A stretch of 9,250 bases of DNA from Bacilli bacterium (GCA_900767825.1 CAAGAN010000027.1:1-9250), one strand, 5' to 3'; positions 1 through 7,358 are shown, counted from the stretch's first letter. The notes: generated by a model from the sequence alone, not told the origin. Made by a program: numbers and translations.

Positions 1-132
1 AAAAAGGCTTCTTTCTCACTTAATGCCTTGCTAAAAAACACAGCAAAGCAAGCAGCGATTGATAGCATCCCTTCTTCATTTATATATTCTAGCATTAGCG
101 AATTCGCCAATTGGTTATTCTGCAGATTTTAA
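1..132 (+). CDS. C-terminal end of an unidentified protein (partial)
   Basis: The frame is open from the first base of the window for 43 codons and ends in TAA at 130-132. The peptide begins KKASFSLNALLK and ends FANWLFCRF. It contains no motif I recognise, so no function is proposed. Support for a real gene end comes from context: a strong intrinsic terminator in the same direction begins 18 nt after the stop, which is the usual arrangement for the last gene of a transcription unit. No alternative stop interrupts the frame, but 43 codons are too few to prove coding on their own. The start and most of the gene lie to the left of the window. Confidence 0.5.
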   Translation, partial: KKASFSLNALLKNTAKQAAIDSIPSSFIYSSISEFANWLFCRF

Positions 133-150
133 TTATTGAATTTCTATATT

Positions 151-200
151 ATAAGTGCCATAAAGCTTTATTAAAAGTTGAATTATGGCACTTATTTTTT
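151..200 (+). terminator. Strong Rho-independent terminator of the upstream gene
   Basis: A perfect 13-bp stem pairs 151-163 (ATAAGTGCCATAA) with 183-195 (TTATGGCACTTAT) and is followed directly by T195-T200. The 19-nt interval can pair further: 164-169 with 174-179, with one G-U pair, closed by the loop ATTA and leaving a 3-nt bulge at 180-182. No comparable T-tract lies on the other side, so it acts on rightward transcripts. It ends the transcript of the partial gene at 1-132. Confidence 0.85.
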
Positions 201-205
201 ATAAT
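178..205 (+). promoter_or_regulatory. Promoter of the 214-702 gene, interleaved with the terminator
   Basis: A -35 box TTGAAT (178-183) and a perfect -10 box TATAAT (200-205) are separated by 16 nt. A second TATAAT follows at 205-210, with spacing too long for the same -35. The 3' arm of the preceding terminator fills the spacer, and the last T of its T-tract is the first T of the -10 box. Transcription should begin near 211-212, only 2-3 nt before the ATG at 214. The boxes are seen directly; their activity is inferred. Confidence 0.65.
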
Positions 206-213
206 ATAATTCC

Positions 214-702
214 ATGGTATATTTTGCTATTGAATTTGGTTTCGTTTTGTTGGGAATACTGCGATTTACAATAGATACAACCAAGCTGAATTACATCGAA
301 TCATCATTATTGTTTAAAAAAACAATGCTTGAGCCCAATTCGTGGATGCATCATCTTTTTTTCAATGAGAACAATTATTGGTCTAGACCATTGCACATCA
401 AACCATTGGCGCTAGAATTAATCATATTGTACACAACCTCGTTTGTTAACATTGGATTAGGCATTGCTATTTGGATATTAGAGGATATTCAGGCTGAACA
501 CTTTGCCCTTATAGTAATCTATTGGATTATTCTTTCTATGTTTCTTCTGTCTACAATCTTGATAGAAATTTGGTTATATGACAAAAGCTGGTCTTTTTGG
601 AGAGAGGAAATTTCATATACCCAAAAAGAAATTAATAACTTAGAACAAGAAATAGAACTTATTTATCCGAATTACTTTGATAAGCCTAAGTCTAATAAGT
701 GA
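214..702 (+). CDS. Unrecognised membrane protein with three predicted helices
   Basis: This 162-residue protein matches no family I recognise. Hydrophobic stretches at about residues 3-20, 65-89 and 97-122 look like membrane helices. Residues about 20-64 form a polar segment rich in aromatic residues and His. The tail (about 130-152, around QKEINNLEQEIEL) looks like a short amphipathic or coiled-coil helix. ATG 214 is the first possible start, because a stop in this frame lies at 202-204. It has no Shine-Dalgarno and sits 8 nt after a TATAAT box, so the mRNA may be leaderless. Met38 (325-327) is an in-frame alternative, also without a ribosome site, and would remove the first helix. The gene is monocistronic and converges on addA. 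The stop is TGA, buried in a hairpin. Its codon choice (more TTG, CAT and CCA) looks different from the addBA operon by eye, which may hint at separate ancestry. Coding is supported mainly by its length and protein-like hydrophobicity pattern. Confidence 0.6.
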   Translation: MVYFAIEFGFVLLGILRFTIDTTKLNYIESSLLFKKTMLEPNSWMHHLFFNENNYWSRPLHIKPLALELIILYTTSFVNIGLGIAIWILEDIQAEHFALIVIYWIILSMFLLSTILIEIWLYDKSWSFWREEISYTQKEINNLEQEIELIYPNYFDKPKSNK

Positions 703-710
703 TTAGACTT
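688..710 (+). terminator. Hairpin over the stop codon of the 214-702 gene, possible weak terminator
   Basis: AAGTCTAAT (688-696) pairs perfectly with ATTAGACTT (702-710) around the 5-nt loop AAGTG. The stop codon TGA (700-702) lies in the loop and at the base of the 3' arm. Only three T residues follow (709-711) before AAAC, so termination would be weak. It may instead protect the 3' end of the mRNA or only slow RNA polymerase. Confidence 0.4.
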
Positions 711-900
711 TAAACTAATTAGAATTCTGTTAATGGTTTAAACGAAGAACCTTCAAAAGATTGGTAAGCATAAATATAGTCTCATTCGAGCCTATTCGAA
801 TGGGGTTCACAGATTAGAATTTTATATTAAAAGGTTCGTTTGAATAAAAAATCAGCATGTACCCAATAATTGATTTTAACGTTTCATAAATACACTTGGG
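703..900. other. Convergent intergenic region with nested stem-loops, no gene seen
   Basis: This 198-nt gap lies between the ends of the rightward 214-702 gene and the leftward addA. No convincing open frame or start with a ribosome site was found. Nested pairing is visible. An outer stem joins 736-745 to 836-845, and continues, after a 3-nt bulge (746-748), as 749-753 with 831-835. It includes one or two G-U pairs. Inside it is a perfect 7-bp hairpin, CATTCGA (783-789) with TCGAATG (796-802), loop GCCTAT, extendable at its base by 781-782 with 803-804. Neither arm is followed by a T-tract, so this is not a standard terminator. It could be a structured RNA, a 3' stability element or the remnant of an older element. 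Confidence 0.4.
846..877 (-). terminator. Probable terminator of the addBA operon
   Basis: On the minus strand AAAATCA (877-871) pairs with TGATTTT (854-848) around a 16-nt loop, and the transcript then continues as a T-tract (six T at 851-846, partly in the stem). It begins 24 nt after the addA stop. The stem is AT-rich and the loop long, so efficiency is uncertain. An alternative weak pairing is ACCCAA with TTGGGT between 901-896 and 866-861. On the plus strand the same hairpin ends in four T residues, so it may also stop some rightward transcription. Confidence 0.45.
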
Positions 901-3900
901 TTAACCCTCTATCTTCCTTAACTTACACTTGGAAATAGATAATAAATAAGAATCAACTCTCTTATTAAATGAAGATTCTAGATAAGAAGAATACGCTAAA
1001 ACCTGCTTATCATAACTAGGGTCATCAATGTTATTGGACTTGTAATCGAATAGATCTATATGGTCATCATATACGATAAACATATCAATGCTACCTTGCT
1101 TGCCATCGCTTGGATCAATATAGCTATATTCGCAATATCTTTTACCTTTATAGGCATCTAGGAATATAGGTAAATCCAATACATTCTTTATCTTTTCTCT
1201 TTCATATTTGTTATGGATAAAAGATAAATCCTTAGAGGCAAAGTCAACTACTTCAAGATATCTATGCATCTTAGTCCCATAAAGAAGGCTATCATAATTT
1301 TTGATATAGCTATCTTTCTTTGATGGTCTTTCAGGTATCAACGTTGGTTTAGGTGCAATAAATGTCTTTAATTTAATGTCTATATTTTCTTGCTTAATCG
1401 CTACAGGGGTCGCTTTAATTTGATTTTCAGGAATAGACAAATCTAACCTAGAATTATTTAAACATAAGGAATTAGAGATAAAAGAAAGGAAATTTTCATA
1501 TTTCTCAACTGGCTCTATTTCAAGACTTTTATCAACAAGATTAGATTTAGAAGAAGGAATCATCAATATCAAAGATTCCATCGCCCTAGTAAAGGCAACA
1601 TAAAGAAGCCTCATTCTTTCTGATATGTCTTCTTTATCTTCATAATAAGAAGCTAGATCAGTTAGGTAATTCTTTTTCTTTCTTAAGAATGTTGGGATTA
1701 TAGGGAATACAAAACCTACTTCTTTATTAAAATATGGCTTGCCCCCATTCTTTTTGAATTTAGAACCTAAGCAAGGAAGATAGACAATATGGAATTCAAG
1801 TCCTTTAGAGGCATGGATTGACATCAAGGATACTAGATCCCCATTAACTTCAGGGGAGCCAATTGTAATCTTGTTATTATATTTATCAATTGAATCAAAA
1901 TAATCGATATAGTCCTTGATAGAATAATTTAGTTTCTCGCTAGATATAGCCTTAGAAAGGAAATTGATAATCTGTTCAAGATTGGCTTTGATATTATCTT
2001 GTTTCAATAATCCTTCTAATAAAGGGAAGGAGAATATTATCTCCCTAATTATTTCAGATAAAGAAAGACTAGACTTTAAAGAAGATAATTTCTTAGCAAT
2101 CTTAAAAGGCTCGCTATCAAAGAAAGTATTGTTCTTTATGGAATTATATACTTCTTCTTCATTATATTCATAAAGGAAGCTTCTAGAAATAGATGCATAT
2201 AGATGCTTTAACCTATCTATATCAAGCGGATCCTTATCTATTTCATAAACTAAAGACAATAGATTCTTTAATAAGATAATTACATCATAATCATATATGG
2301 ATTTATCAAATGTAATCTTTAATGGAATATGATAGCTAGAGAAGACTTTTGCAAAGATATCGAATTGTTTCTTTTTATCGATTAAGATTGCAAAATCGCT
2401 ATATTTAGCTTTTCTAACGTTGCCACTTCCTTTATCGTAGACATCATAATTATTGACTTTGGAAATAATGTCTTTTGCAATTAAATTCGCCTGTTCTTCT
2501 ATCCCTTTAGTTTCATCATAGACAATGGCTTTTAATCCATATTTATCTTTATTAGACGAAGGTTTATATTTCTTGTTGCCAAAATTAAGCGCTTGCTTAT
2601 TTCTATAATCAACTCCCCCTGCATCTATTCTCATTATTGGATTAAAGAAATTATTGATTCCACCTAATATTTCTTCTCTAGAACGGAAATTATCCGCTAA
2701 AGTAATAAGTGTCCCATCTTTGCCTAATCTATATTTATCCATCTTAGAAGAGAATAGCTTTGGATTAGCGTTCCTAAATTTATAGATGGATTGCTTAATA
2801 TCGCCTACTGCGAATAAATTATTATCCGCTAAAGATAATAGGAGAGCTTCTTGAAGATCGCTAGTATCTTGATATTCATCAACCATGATGTATTTATATT
2901 TGGCCTTTAATACCTTATTAACGCTAGGGATATTTATTATTTGCCTGGCCAAAGAAGCGATATCAGAAAAAGAATAAGCTAGGTTTTCCCTTTTATAATT
3001 AGTTATAGAATCATTTAATTCAGTTGCTATTTCTATTACTAACTTCATATAAGGGATTTGATTTTGGATTGTTTGATAAATCGAATCAAAATCGCAATCA
3101 AAATAAGGCTTGGCCTTATTAAAATTGGCCTTTACTATCTTGTCTCTAATTAGAGTTTCTTGTGGAGAATGCTCTATTTTCTTTGTTAAGGTAGTAAATT
3201 TAGGATTAGCCTCGAGACAATTCTTTAATTCTTTTAAAGAAGAACAACATAAGAATTTATTTAGATAATCGCTATCGATGCTAATTAAATCTCCACTTTC
3301 ATAGCCACTTAGCCCATCATTAGCGGCATTTAGATAGCTACGTACCATCAAATAGAATTGCTTTTCCAAGTTTTTAACAAATTCAACTGAAGTAGTATTC
3401 TTAATTAGATTGGATATATATTCTTCTTTATCTTCTTTTAATTCGGCTTCTTTTAATAAAGATAAGACTGTTTCTTTTAATTTGATAAAATCCTTATCAA
3501 AATAAGTCTCCATATAAGAGCTAAGCAATTCATCATTGCCTTCAAAAGCCAACTTCGACCTTCTTTCGATGATGTTATCTAAAGTAACGTTACTAAATAC
3601 ATTAAGAAGAGATTCATCAATCAAAGATGGGGCTTTCTTAAAATCAAGCAATGGATAATATTTAGTGACTATGCCTAAAGCAAAAGCATCGAAAGTCGTA
3701 ATATCAGATTGCTCGATATATTTTAATGAAGGACGTGTAGTTATATTCTCTCCAATTTTCTTCCTAATTCTTTCCTTCATTTCGAAAGCAGCTTTATTAG
3801 TAAAGGTTAATATTAATAATTCATTAACTTCACATTTCTTGTTTTTTACTAATTCGAGGACACGTTCGCTTAAAACAGCAGTCTTGCCACTTCCAGCCCC

Positions 3901-3966
3901 TGCTGCAACTAGACAATTCCCTTTATCAAAATTGATGGCACTTTCTTGATCCGGTGTAAATGGCAT
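901..3966 (-). CDS. addA: ATP-dependent helicase/nuclease subunit A (AddA), compact form
   Basis: AddA is the helicase and one of two nuclease subunits of AddAB, which resects DNA double-strand breaks in the cytoplasm to load RecA. All superfamily 1A helicase motifs are present in its 1021 residues: Q motif FTPDQ (3-7), Walker A AGAGSGKT (22-29), Ia TFTNKAA (54-60), Ib TTFDAFA (90-96), Walker B VDEYQDT (362-368), III AVGDIKQSIYKFRNA (386-400), IV NFRSREEI (426-433), V SLMSIHASKGLEF (713-725) and VI MRLLYVAFTRA (785-795). The C-terminal RecB-type nuclease is intact: His901, Asp961 (GSID), Asp974-Tyr-Lys976 and Gln988...Tyr992. This domain separates it from UvrD/PcrA/Rep. It is about 200 residues shorter than Bacillus subtilis AddA (about 1230), with compact regions between motifs. 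Its ATG shares one base with the addB stop (TAATG) and has a perfect AGGAGG site 7 nt upstream. It is the last gene of a four-gene operon and ends in TAA. Confidence 0.96.
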   Translation of the reverse strand: MPFTPDQESAINFDKGNCLVAAGAGSGKTAVLSERVLELVKNKKCEVNELLILTFTNKAAFEMKERIRKKIGENITTRPSLKYIEQSDITTFDAFALGIVTKYYPLLDFKKAPSLIDESLLNVFSNVTLDNIIERRSKLAFEGNDELLSSYMETYFDKDFIKLKETVLSLLKEAELKEDKEEYISNLIKNTTSVEFVKNLEKQFYLMVRSYLNAANDGLSGYESGDLISIDSDYLNKFLCCSSLKELKNCLEANPKFTTLTKKIEHSPQETLIRDKIVKANFNKAKPYFDCDFDSIYQTIQNQIPYMKLVIEIATELNDSITNYKRENLAYSFSDIASLARQIINIPSVNKVLKAKYKYIMVDEYQDTSDLQEALLLSLADNNLFAVGDIKQSIYKFRNANPKLFSSKMDKYRLGKDGTLITLADNFRSREEILGGINNFFNPIMRIDAGGVDYRNKQALNFGNKKYKPSSNKDKYGLKAIVYDETKGIEEQANLIAKDIISKVNNYDVYDKGSGNVRKAKYSDFAILIDKKKQFDIFAKVFSSYHIPLKITFDKSIYDYDVIILLKNLLSLVYEIDKDPLDIDRLKHLYASISRSFLYEYNEEEVYNSIKNNTFFDSEPFKIAKKLSSLKSSLSLSEIIREIIFSFPLLEGLLKQDNIKANLEQIINFLSKAISSEKLNYSIKDYIDYFDSIDKYNNKITIGSPEVNGDLVSLMSIHASKGLEFHIVYLPCLGSKFKKNGGKPYFNKEVGFVFPIIPTFLRKKKNYLTDLASYYEDKEDISERMRLLYVAFTRAMESLILMIPSSKSNLVDKSLEIEPVEKYENFLSFISNSLCLNNSRLDLSIPENQIKATPVAIKQENIDIKLKTFIAPKPTLIPERPSKKDSYIKNYDSLLYGTKMHRYLEVVDFASKDLSFIHNKYEREKIKNVLDLPIFLDAYKGKRYCEYSYIDPSDGKQGSIDMFIVYDDHIDLFDYKSNNIDDPSYDKQVLAYSSYLESSFNKRVDSYLLSISKCKLRKIEG

Positions 3967-6287
3967 TATTCATCCTCCTCATCAATTTCGATATTATCTG
4001 GATTAATCTCTACTATATCGTTAGGATCACGGAAACAGATATCCTTGTATGGACAATATTTGCAAGGTAAATCTTCGTTTTTATATTTAACTGGGGCAAC
4101 TTTAAAATCGATTTCATTGACACCCTGCATTATTTTTTCTATAGCAGACTTAGTCTCTTCTTCTAATTTAGATAAAGCATCATCTACAATAAATCTAGAT
4201 TCACTTGTTTTGGATAAAGTCTCATCTTTATTTTCTTTTACCCCTTTGATATATTCTAGATTGCCTGCCCATTTATAATCTTTATTGGTAAATATCCCAT
4301 TTAAATCAAATAGACAAATATCCTTCTTTTCGTTTTCTTGGAATTCTACTTTAATCTCGGCAATGAATAATCCTAAAGGGCTATAGGAAGAAAACCTATG
4401 ATCGTTCTTAAGCAATAGATAATAGATTGGTAACTGTAAGGACAAACCATATTTAACCTTATCAAGATTAAAAGAAGCAGACCCTGTCTTATAATCCATG
4501 ATCATATAGGCATTCGCCTTCTTTAAGAATATAGCCTTATCAATCCTGCCTTTAATAAAACTAGAACCAAATCCATACCTAGAATTAAATTCAGTCTTAT
4601 AGGAAGGCGATACTAAGGAATCATCATAACGCCTTATGCATTCATATGTATTCTTGATATATGGGTAGCTTAGCTTTAGGTATAGCCTAGTTGAATAAGG
4701 TGTATCTTCTTTTATTTGATTAACCAATTCCTTATTGAATTCAATATCAAAATCAAAACCGTCATCATACATTTTGGAAAGAACATTATGAGCAAGGTTC
4801 CCATATAAAGATGATGAAGTATCGTCGAATTCATTAATACCTAATATATAAGAGCAATAGAATTTAAACGGACAAGATGAATATGTATTTAAGGAAGTAT
4901 AGGAATAATCTCCCTTGTATGGTTCTAATTCAAATTTCTTAAATGAATGGTCAAAGCTAGGCAATGGACCTGATATTTTTTCTAATGAATCTAAATATGG
5001 GGAAGATATAGAGAATTTCTCTTGTTTTTCTTTTAGATATGAATAAGAGAATTTTGCATAATAAGAAGAATATTCAAACGAAGGTAAACTTGGATTAGAT
5101 ATTTCTTCCATATCTAATTCTTCTTCTAATGGAGATGGATAAAATGCCGTCTCTAGATAAAAAGAAGGGAGGCATAACATCATATTCTTGTTAGTCTCTA
5201 GCTCAAAAACAAGGTTCTGCCTATTTTGCTTTTCTTCTTCTAAAGAGGTTAACATGCCTAATTCCTTTTTAGCCTCATCATTAATTAATCCATCTTCTTG
5301 AGGAATTTTATAAGCCTGTTTAGAAGAAAAACATAGGTGATAAGAATATCCGCCTCTAGGAGAGAAGAAAGATGAAGTAAGGTTAATGCAATTAGAATAT
5401 CTTTCACCCTTTTTCTTCTTTTCTTCTAGTCTAGCCTTCAAGGCTTCTAGATAGCTATTCCTATCAAGCTCTTCATCAAAAAGAGAATACATGGAGTCAA
5501 CAAATTGATCATAATTTGGATCAGCTTCAAAATCTTCATATTGAAGTCTAATCTTATCTAATGCCTCTAGATTTATGTTTTCTTCTTTGTTTAAAGAAAG
5601 AAATGCCTCTTTTACAAACGGAACATTAATTAAAGATAAGGAAGAAGGAATGATTATAGGTAAATCATATATTTTAGAATAAATATCTAATTCAGGAAGG
5701 AAATCGTTATATACTCCGGTTAAGGTAATTTCAGATGGAGATACTCCCCTTTTTAATAAAGAGATGATATCAAGAAATATATAATGGAGTTCATCATGGA
5801 AATCATCGAATTTATATATCTTTGGATTAACTTTTTCATCAAGCAAATCATAGCTAAGCGCTATATTAGGCAAATCCTTGATTAAGCTAGATAGATAGGA
5901 TGCGTCCCCATATCCAGATATAACCATGTTCCTGTTCTTAAAGAATTCGAATGGATATTCATTGTTATATAAATATCCTTTATCTAATAATTCTAAAAAA
6001 TAAGGATAGATTTCATTTAGGTAAGGATCTTTATATGTCTTGCCTTTTTTCATTCTTGATAAGGCTTTTAAGGTTTTATTCGCCTTATCATAATTCATTC
6101 CCTTCTTTAACAAGAAAATCAATGCACGGTCATCATAAGAATAAGAAAACATCTTTTCTACATCTTCAATAGAAAGCAACTTGAAATCTACATCTGGATA
6201 AGTATTCCTATATGCATAAAAGAAAGGGAAGTTTTCCCTTGGGGTGAATATTATGGAATCTTCGTAGAGTTTTCTTCTTTTAATCAT
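3966..6287 (-). CDS. addB: AddB-type nuclease subunit with Fe-S cluster, short and without P-loop
   Basis: AddB partners AddA; in B. subtilis its inactivated helicase-like part reads Chi sites and its nuclease cuts the other strand. In these 773 residues the C-terminal nuclease is clear: His500 (GNLAH), Asp583 (GRID), Asp598-Tyr-Lys600 (MDYKTG) and Gln618 followed by PIYY. Four cysteines fit the AddB iron-sulphur staple: Cys472 (SSCPFKF), then Cys742, Cys745 and Cys751 (C-x2-C-x5-C). Cas4 shares this cysteine pattern, but the size and addA neighbour favour AddB. B. subtilis AddB has about 1166 residues and an N-terminal Walker A; here residues 1-460 are much shorter and contain no GxxGxGKT-like motif. 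The streptococcal RexB type also lacks the P-loop, but is longer. The start overlaps the preceding stop as ATGA with no good Shine-Dalgarno, so translation is probably coupled. The acidic tail carries the addA ribosome site. The stop is TAA. Confidence 0.9.
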   Translation of the reverse strand: MIKRRKLYEDSIIFTPRENFPFFYAYRNTYPDVDFKLLSIEDVEKMFSYSYDDRALIFLLKKGMNYDKANKTLKALSRMKKGKTYKDPYLNEIYPYFLELLDKGYLYNNEYPFEFFKNRNMVISGYGDASYLSSLIKDLPNIALSYDLLDEKVNPKIYKFDDFHDELHYIFLDIISLLKRGVSPSEITLTGVYNDFLPELDIYSKIYDLPIIIPSSLSLINVPFVKEAFLSLNKEENINLEALDKIRLQYEDFEADPNYDQFVDSMYSLFDEELDRNSYLEALKARLEEKKKKGERYSNCINLTSSFFSPRGGYSYHLCFSSKQAYKIPQEDGLINDEAKKELGMLTSLEEEKQNRQNLVFELETNKNMMLCLPSFYLETAFYPSPLEEELDMEEISNPSLPSFEYSSYYAKFSYSYLKEKQEKFSISSPYLDSLEKISGPLPSFDHSFKKFELEPYKGDYSYTSLNTYSSCPFKFYCSYILGINEFDDTSSSLYGNLAHNVLSKMYDDGFDFDIEFNKELVNQIKEDTPYSTRLYLKLSYPYIKNTYECIRRYDDSLVSPSYKTEFNSRYGFGSSFIKGRIDKAIFLKKANAYMIMDYKTGSASFNLDKVKYGLSLQLPIYYLLLKNDHRFSSYSPLGLFIAEIKVEFQENEKKDICLFDLNGIFTNKDYKWAGNLEYIKGVKENKDETLSKTSESRFIVDDALSKLEEETKSAIEKIMQGVNEIDFKVAPVKYKNEDLPCKYCPYKDICFRDPNDIVEINPDNIEIDEEDE
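3974..3979 (-). promoter_or_regulatory. Strong ribosome binding site of addA inside the end of addB
   Basis: The minus strand reads AGGAGG, 7 nt before the addA ATG. It lies within the final addB codons GAT-GAG-GAG-GAT-GAA-TAA, so the acidic end DEEDE of AddB also supplies the Shine-Dalgarno of addA. Together with the one-base TAATG overlap, this fixes the start of addA and suggests coupled translation. Confidence 0.85.
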
Positions 6288-6745
6288 TTTGCTTTATCTT
6301 TGATGAACAAGGATGATATTAGCATAACTACAAATGAAAGCATGATTAAGATTAATCCAATAATGTCCACGAATAAGGACGGATTTAAAACGCAGCTTTC
6401 AATTACTAGATTGTTATATTTAAAAGTAAAAAACGATTCAATTACTTTAGTCATATTTATCAATAAAGGAATAAGCAAACCAATTCCTAAAGAAGAGAAA
6501 ATGATTGAAGATATCTTATTATCAATTAAACCTGCGATTATTGGGAAAGCAAAAATAACAGCAAAGAAGATAAATTGATAAGACGAATATGTTTTCTCTA
6601 GAAAAGTAGATAAATAAAAATCCGTCGAAATACCAATTTCGTAGTTATGCCTAACCATGACCGAAGAAAATAATACGCATATCAAAATAGCAGAGGCTAA
6701 GCTCACGCATGCCCATATTCTTTTTATGACTTTTAATGCTTTCAT
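6284..6745 (-). CDS. Small four-helix membrane protein, paralogue of its upstream neighbour
   Basis: This 153-residue protein has four predicted membrane helices (about 11-31, 56-75, 79-97 and 123-148) and short polar ends, with a Lys-rich C-terminus (KDKAK). I do not recognise a family. It resembles the 203-residue protein encoded just upstream in helix layout and in two short signatures: MKxxKxIKxI at the N-terminus and NKIxxIxxSSL (76-86) between helices 2 and 3. It lacks that protein's SHOCT-like tail, so the two appear to be a diverged tandem pair. The start is supported by AGAGG (6753-6757), 7 nt before the ATG, and by an ATGA overlap with the upstream stop. Its own TGA stop overlaps the addB start in the same way, placing it in the addBA operon. 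Function is unknown; a membrane partner of AddAB is possible only by association. Confidence 0.85.
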   Translation of the reverse strand: MKALKVIKRIWACVSLASAILICVLFSSVMVRHNYEIGISTDFYLSTFLEKTYSSYQFIFFAVIFAFPIIAGLIDNKISSIIFSSLGIGLLIPLLINMTKVIESFFTFKYNNLVIESCVLNPSLFVDIIGLILIMLSFVVMLISSLFIKDKAK

Positions 6746-7353
6746 TTTAAAGCCTCTTTCCTTAATGAGTTGGCTTCTTCTTCGCTAATTAATCCCTTTT
6801 CTTTTAAGGACTCAATTTCAGTTAGCCTTTCTTCTAGACTCATCCGTGGCTTGAATAATTTTAAAATTGTAGGTAGATTGGCTTCGATTAAAAGCAATAA
6901 GGAGATAAGCAAACCAATTATTCCAACGATTAACAATAAGACGGCTCCTCCCATCGAAGCAGACTCCAAGCTTGTTCCAGCACCTTTTACAATTAAATCT
7001 TTCGCAGTCTTAATTGAATTAAATATATAAGAATTAAATCCAAGGCTAGTAAGTAACAAACTAGAGCCAACTATCTTTAGGATTTTGTTTTCAAAAAGGA
7101 CAAATAAGGCACCCATGATGCAAATAGAAATAATTAAGGCACCTTGGAAATATGTCGGAGCAATACTAGGAGCAGATCCACTAGAAGTAACTCCAGCAAA
7201 TAAATCAAAGAAATATACGTTGCTAACTGTAGATGTGCCGCCATTACTTATTTCAGTAGATAGCAACGGGACTAATATCCCTATGACAAAAAGTAGTAGA
7301 TATATTCCAACAAGAATGTAATTTATAACTTTAATAATTTTATTAGATTTCAT
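6742..7353 (-). CDS. Four-helix membrane protein with C-terminal SHOCT-like domain
   Basis: The 203-residue product has membrane helices at about 10-31, 70-88, 91-110 and 135-157, with a Ser/Thr/Gly-rich extracytoplasmic-type loop (about 33-68) after helix 1. The C-terminal 30 residues (about 173-202; SLEERLTEIESLKEKG followed by LISEEEANSLRKEAL) fit the SHOCT pattern, a short helical domain with a central KG-hydrophobic-[ST]-E-E-E turn. SHOCT domains occur at the ends of many small membrane proteins and are thought to mediate oligomerisation. Residues 1-10 (MKxxKxIKxI) and 89-99 (NKIxxIxxSSL) match the downstream 153-residue protein. It is the first gene of the operon with addB and addA. The start is firm: GGGGAG lies 5 nt upstream of the ATG and a promoter lies just before that. 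It ends in TGA within an ATGA overlap. The specific role is unknown. Confidence 0.87.
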   Translation of the reverse strand: MKSNKIIKVINYILVGIYLLLFVIGILVPLLSTEISNGGTSTVSNVYFFDLFAGVTSSGSAPSIAPTYFQGALIISICIMGALFVLFENKILKIVGSSLLLTSLGFNSYIFNSIKTAKDLIVKGAGTSLESASMGGAVLLLIVGIIGLLISLLLLIEANLPTILKLFKPRMSLEERLTEIESLKEKGLISEEEANSLRKEALK

Positions 7354-7358
7354 ATTCT

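Noticed and set aside
185..274. A 29-codon frame starting at ATG 185, ahead of the 214 start
   Set aside because: It starts inside the terminator arm and upstream of the predicted transcript start, is out of frame with the 214 gene and has no ribosome site.
760..830. Possible tRNA-like segment containing GGTAAGCA and GGGGTTCAC
   Set aside because: No acceptor stem, anticodon arm or proper T-loop (GGTTCRANNCC) can be formed at the required distances.
901..3966. Calling the large helicase UvrD/PcrA or a lone RecB-like helicase
   Set aside because: The C-terminal GxxD...DYK nuclease and the adjacent Fe-S nuclease gene in B-then-A order identify AddA.
3665..4278. Two rightward open frames (3665-3949 and 3946-4278) across the addB/addA junction
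   Set aside because: They are antisense to well-supported AddA and AddB coding sequence and show no initiation signals.
3966..6287. A Cas4 or CRISPR-associated nuclease, because of the four-cysteine pattern
   Set aside because: The protein is far larger than Cas4, has the AddB-like region before the nuclease, sits next to addA, and no CRISPR array or other cas gene is visible.
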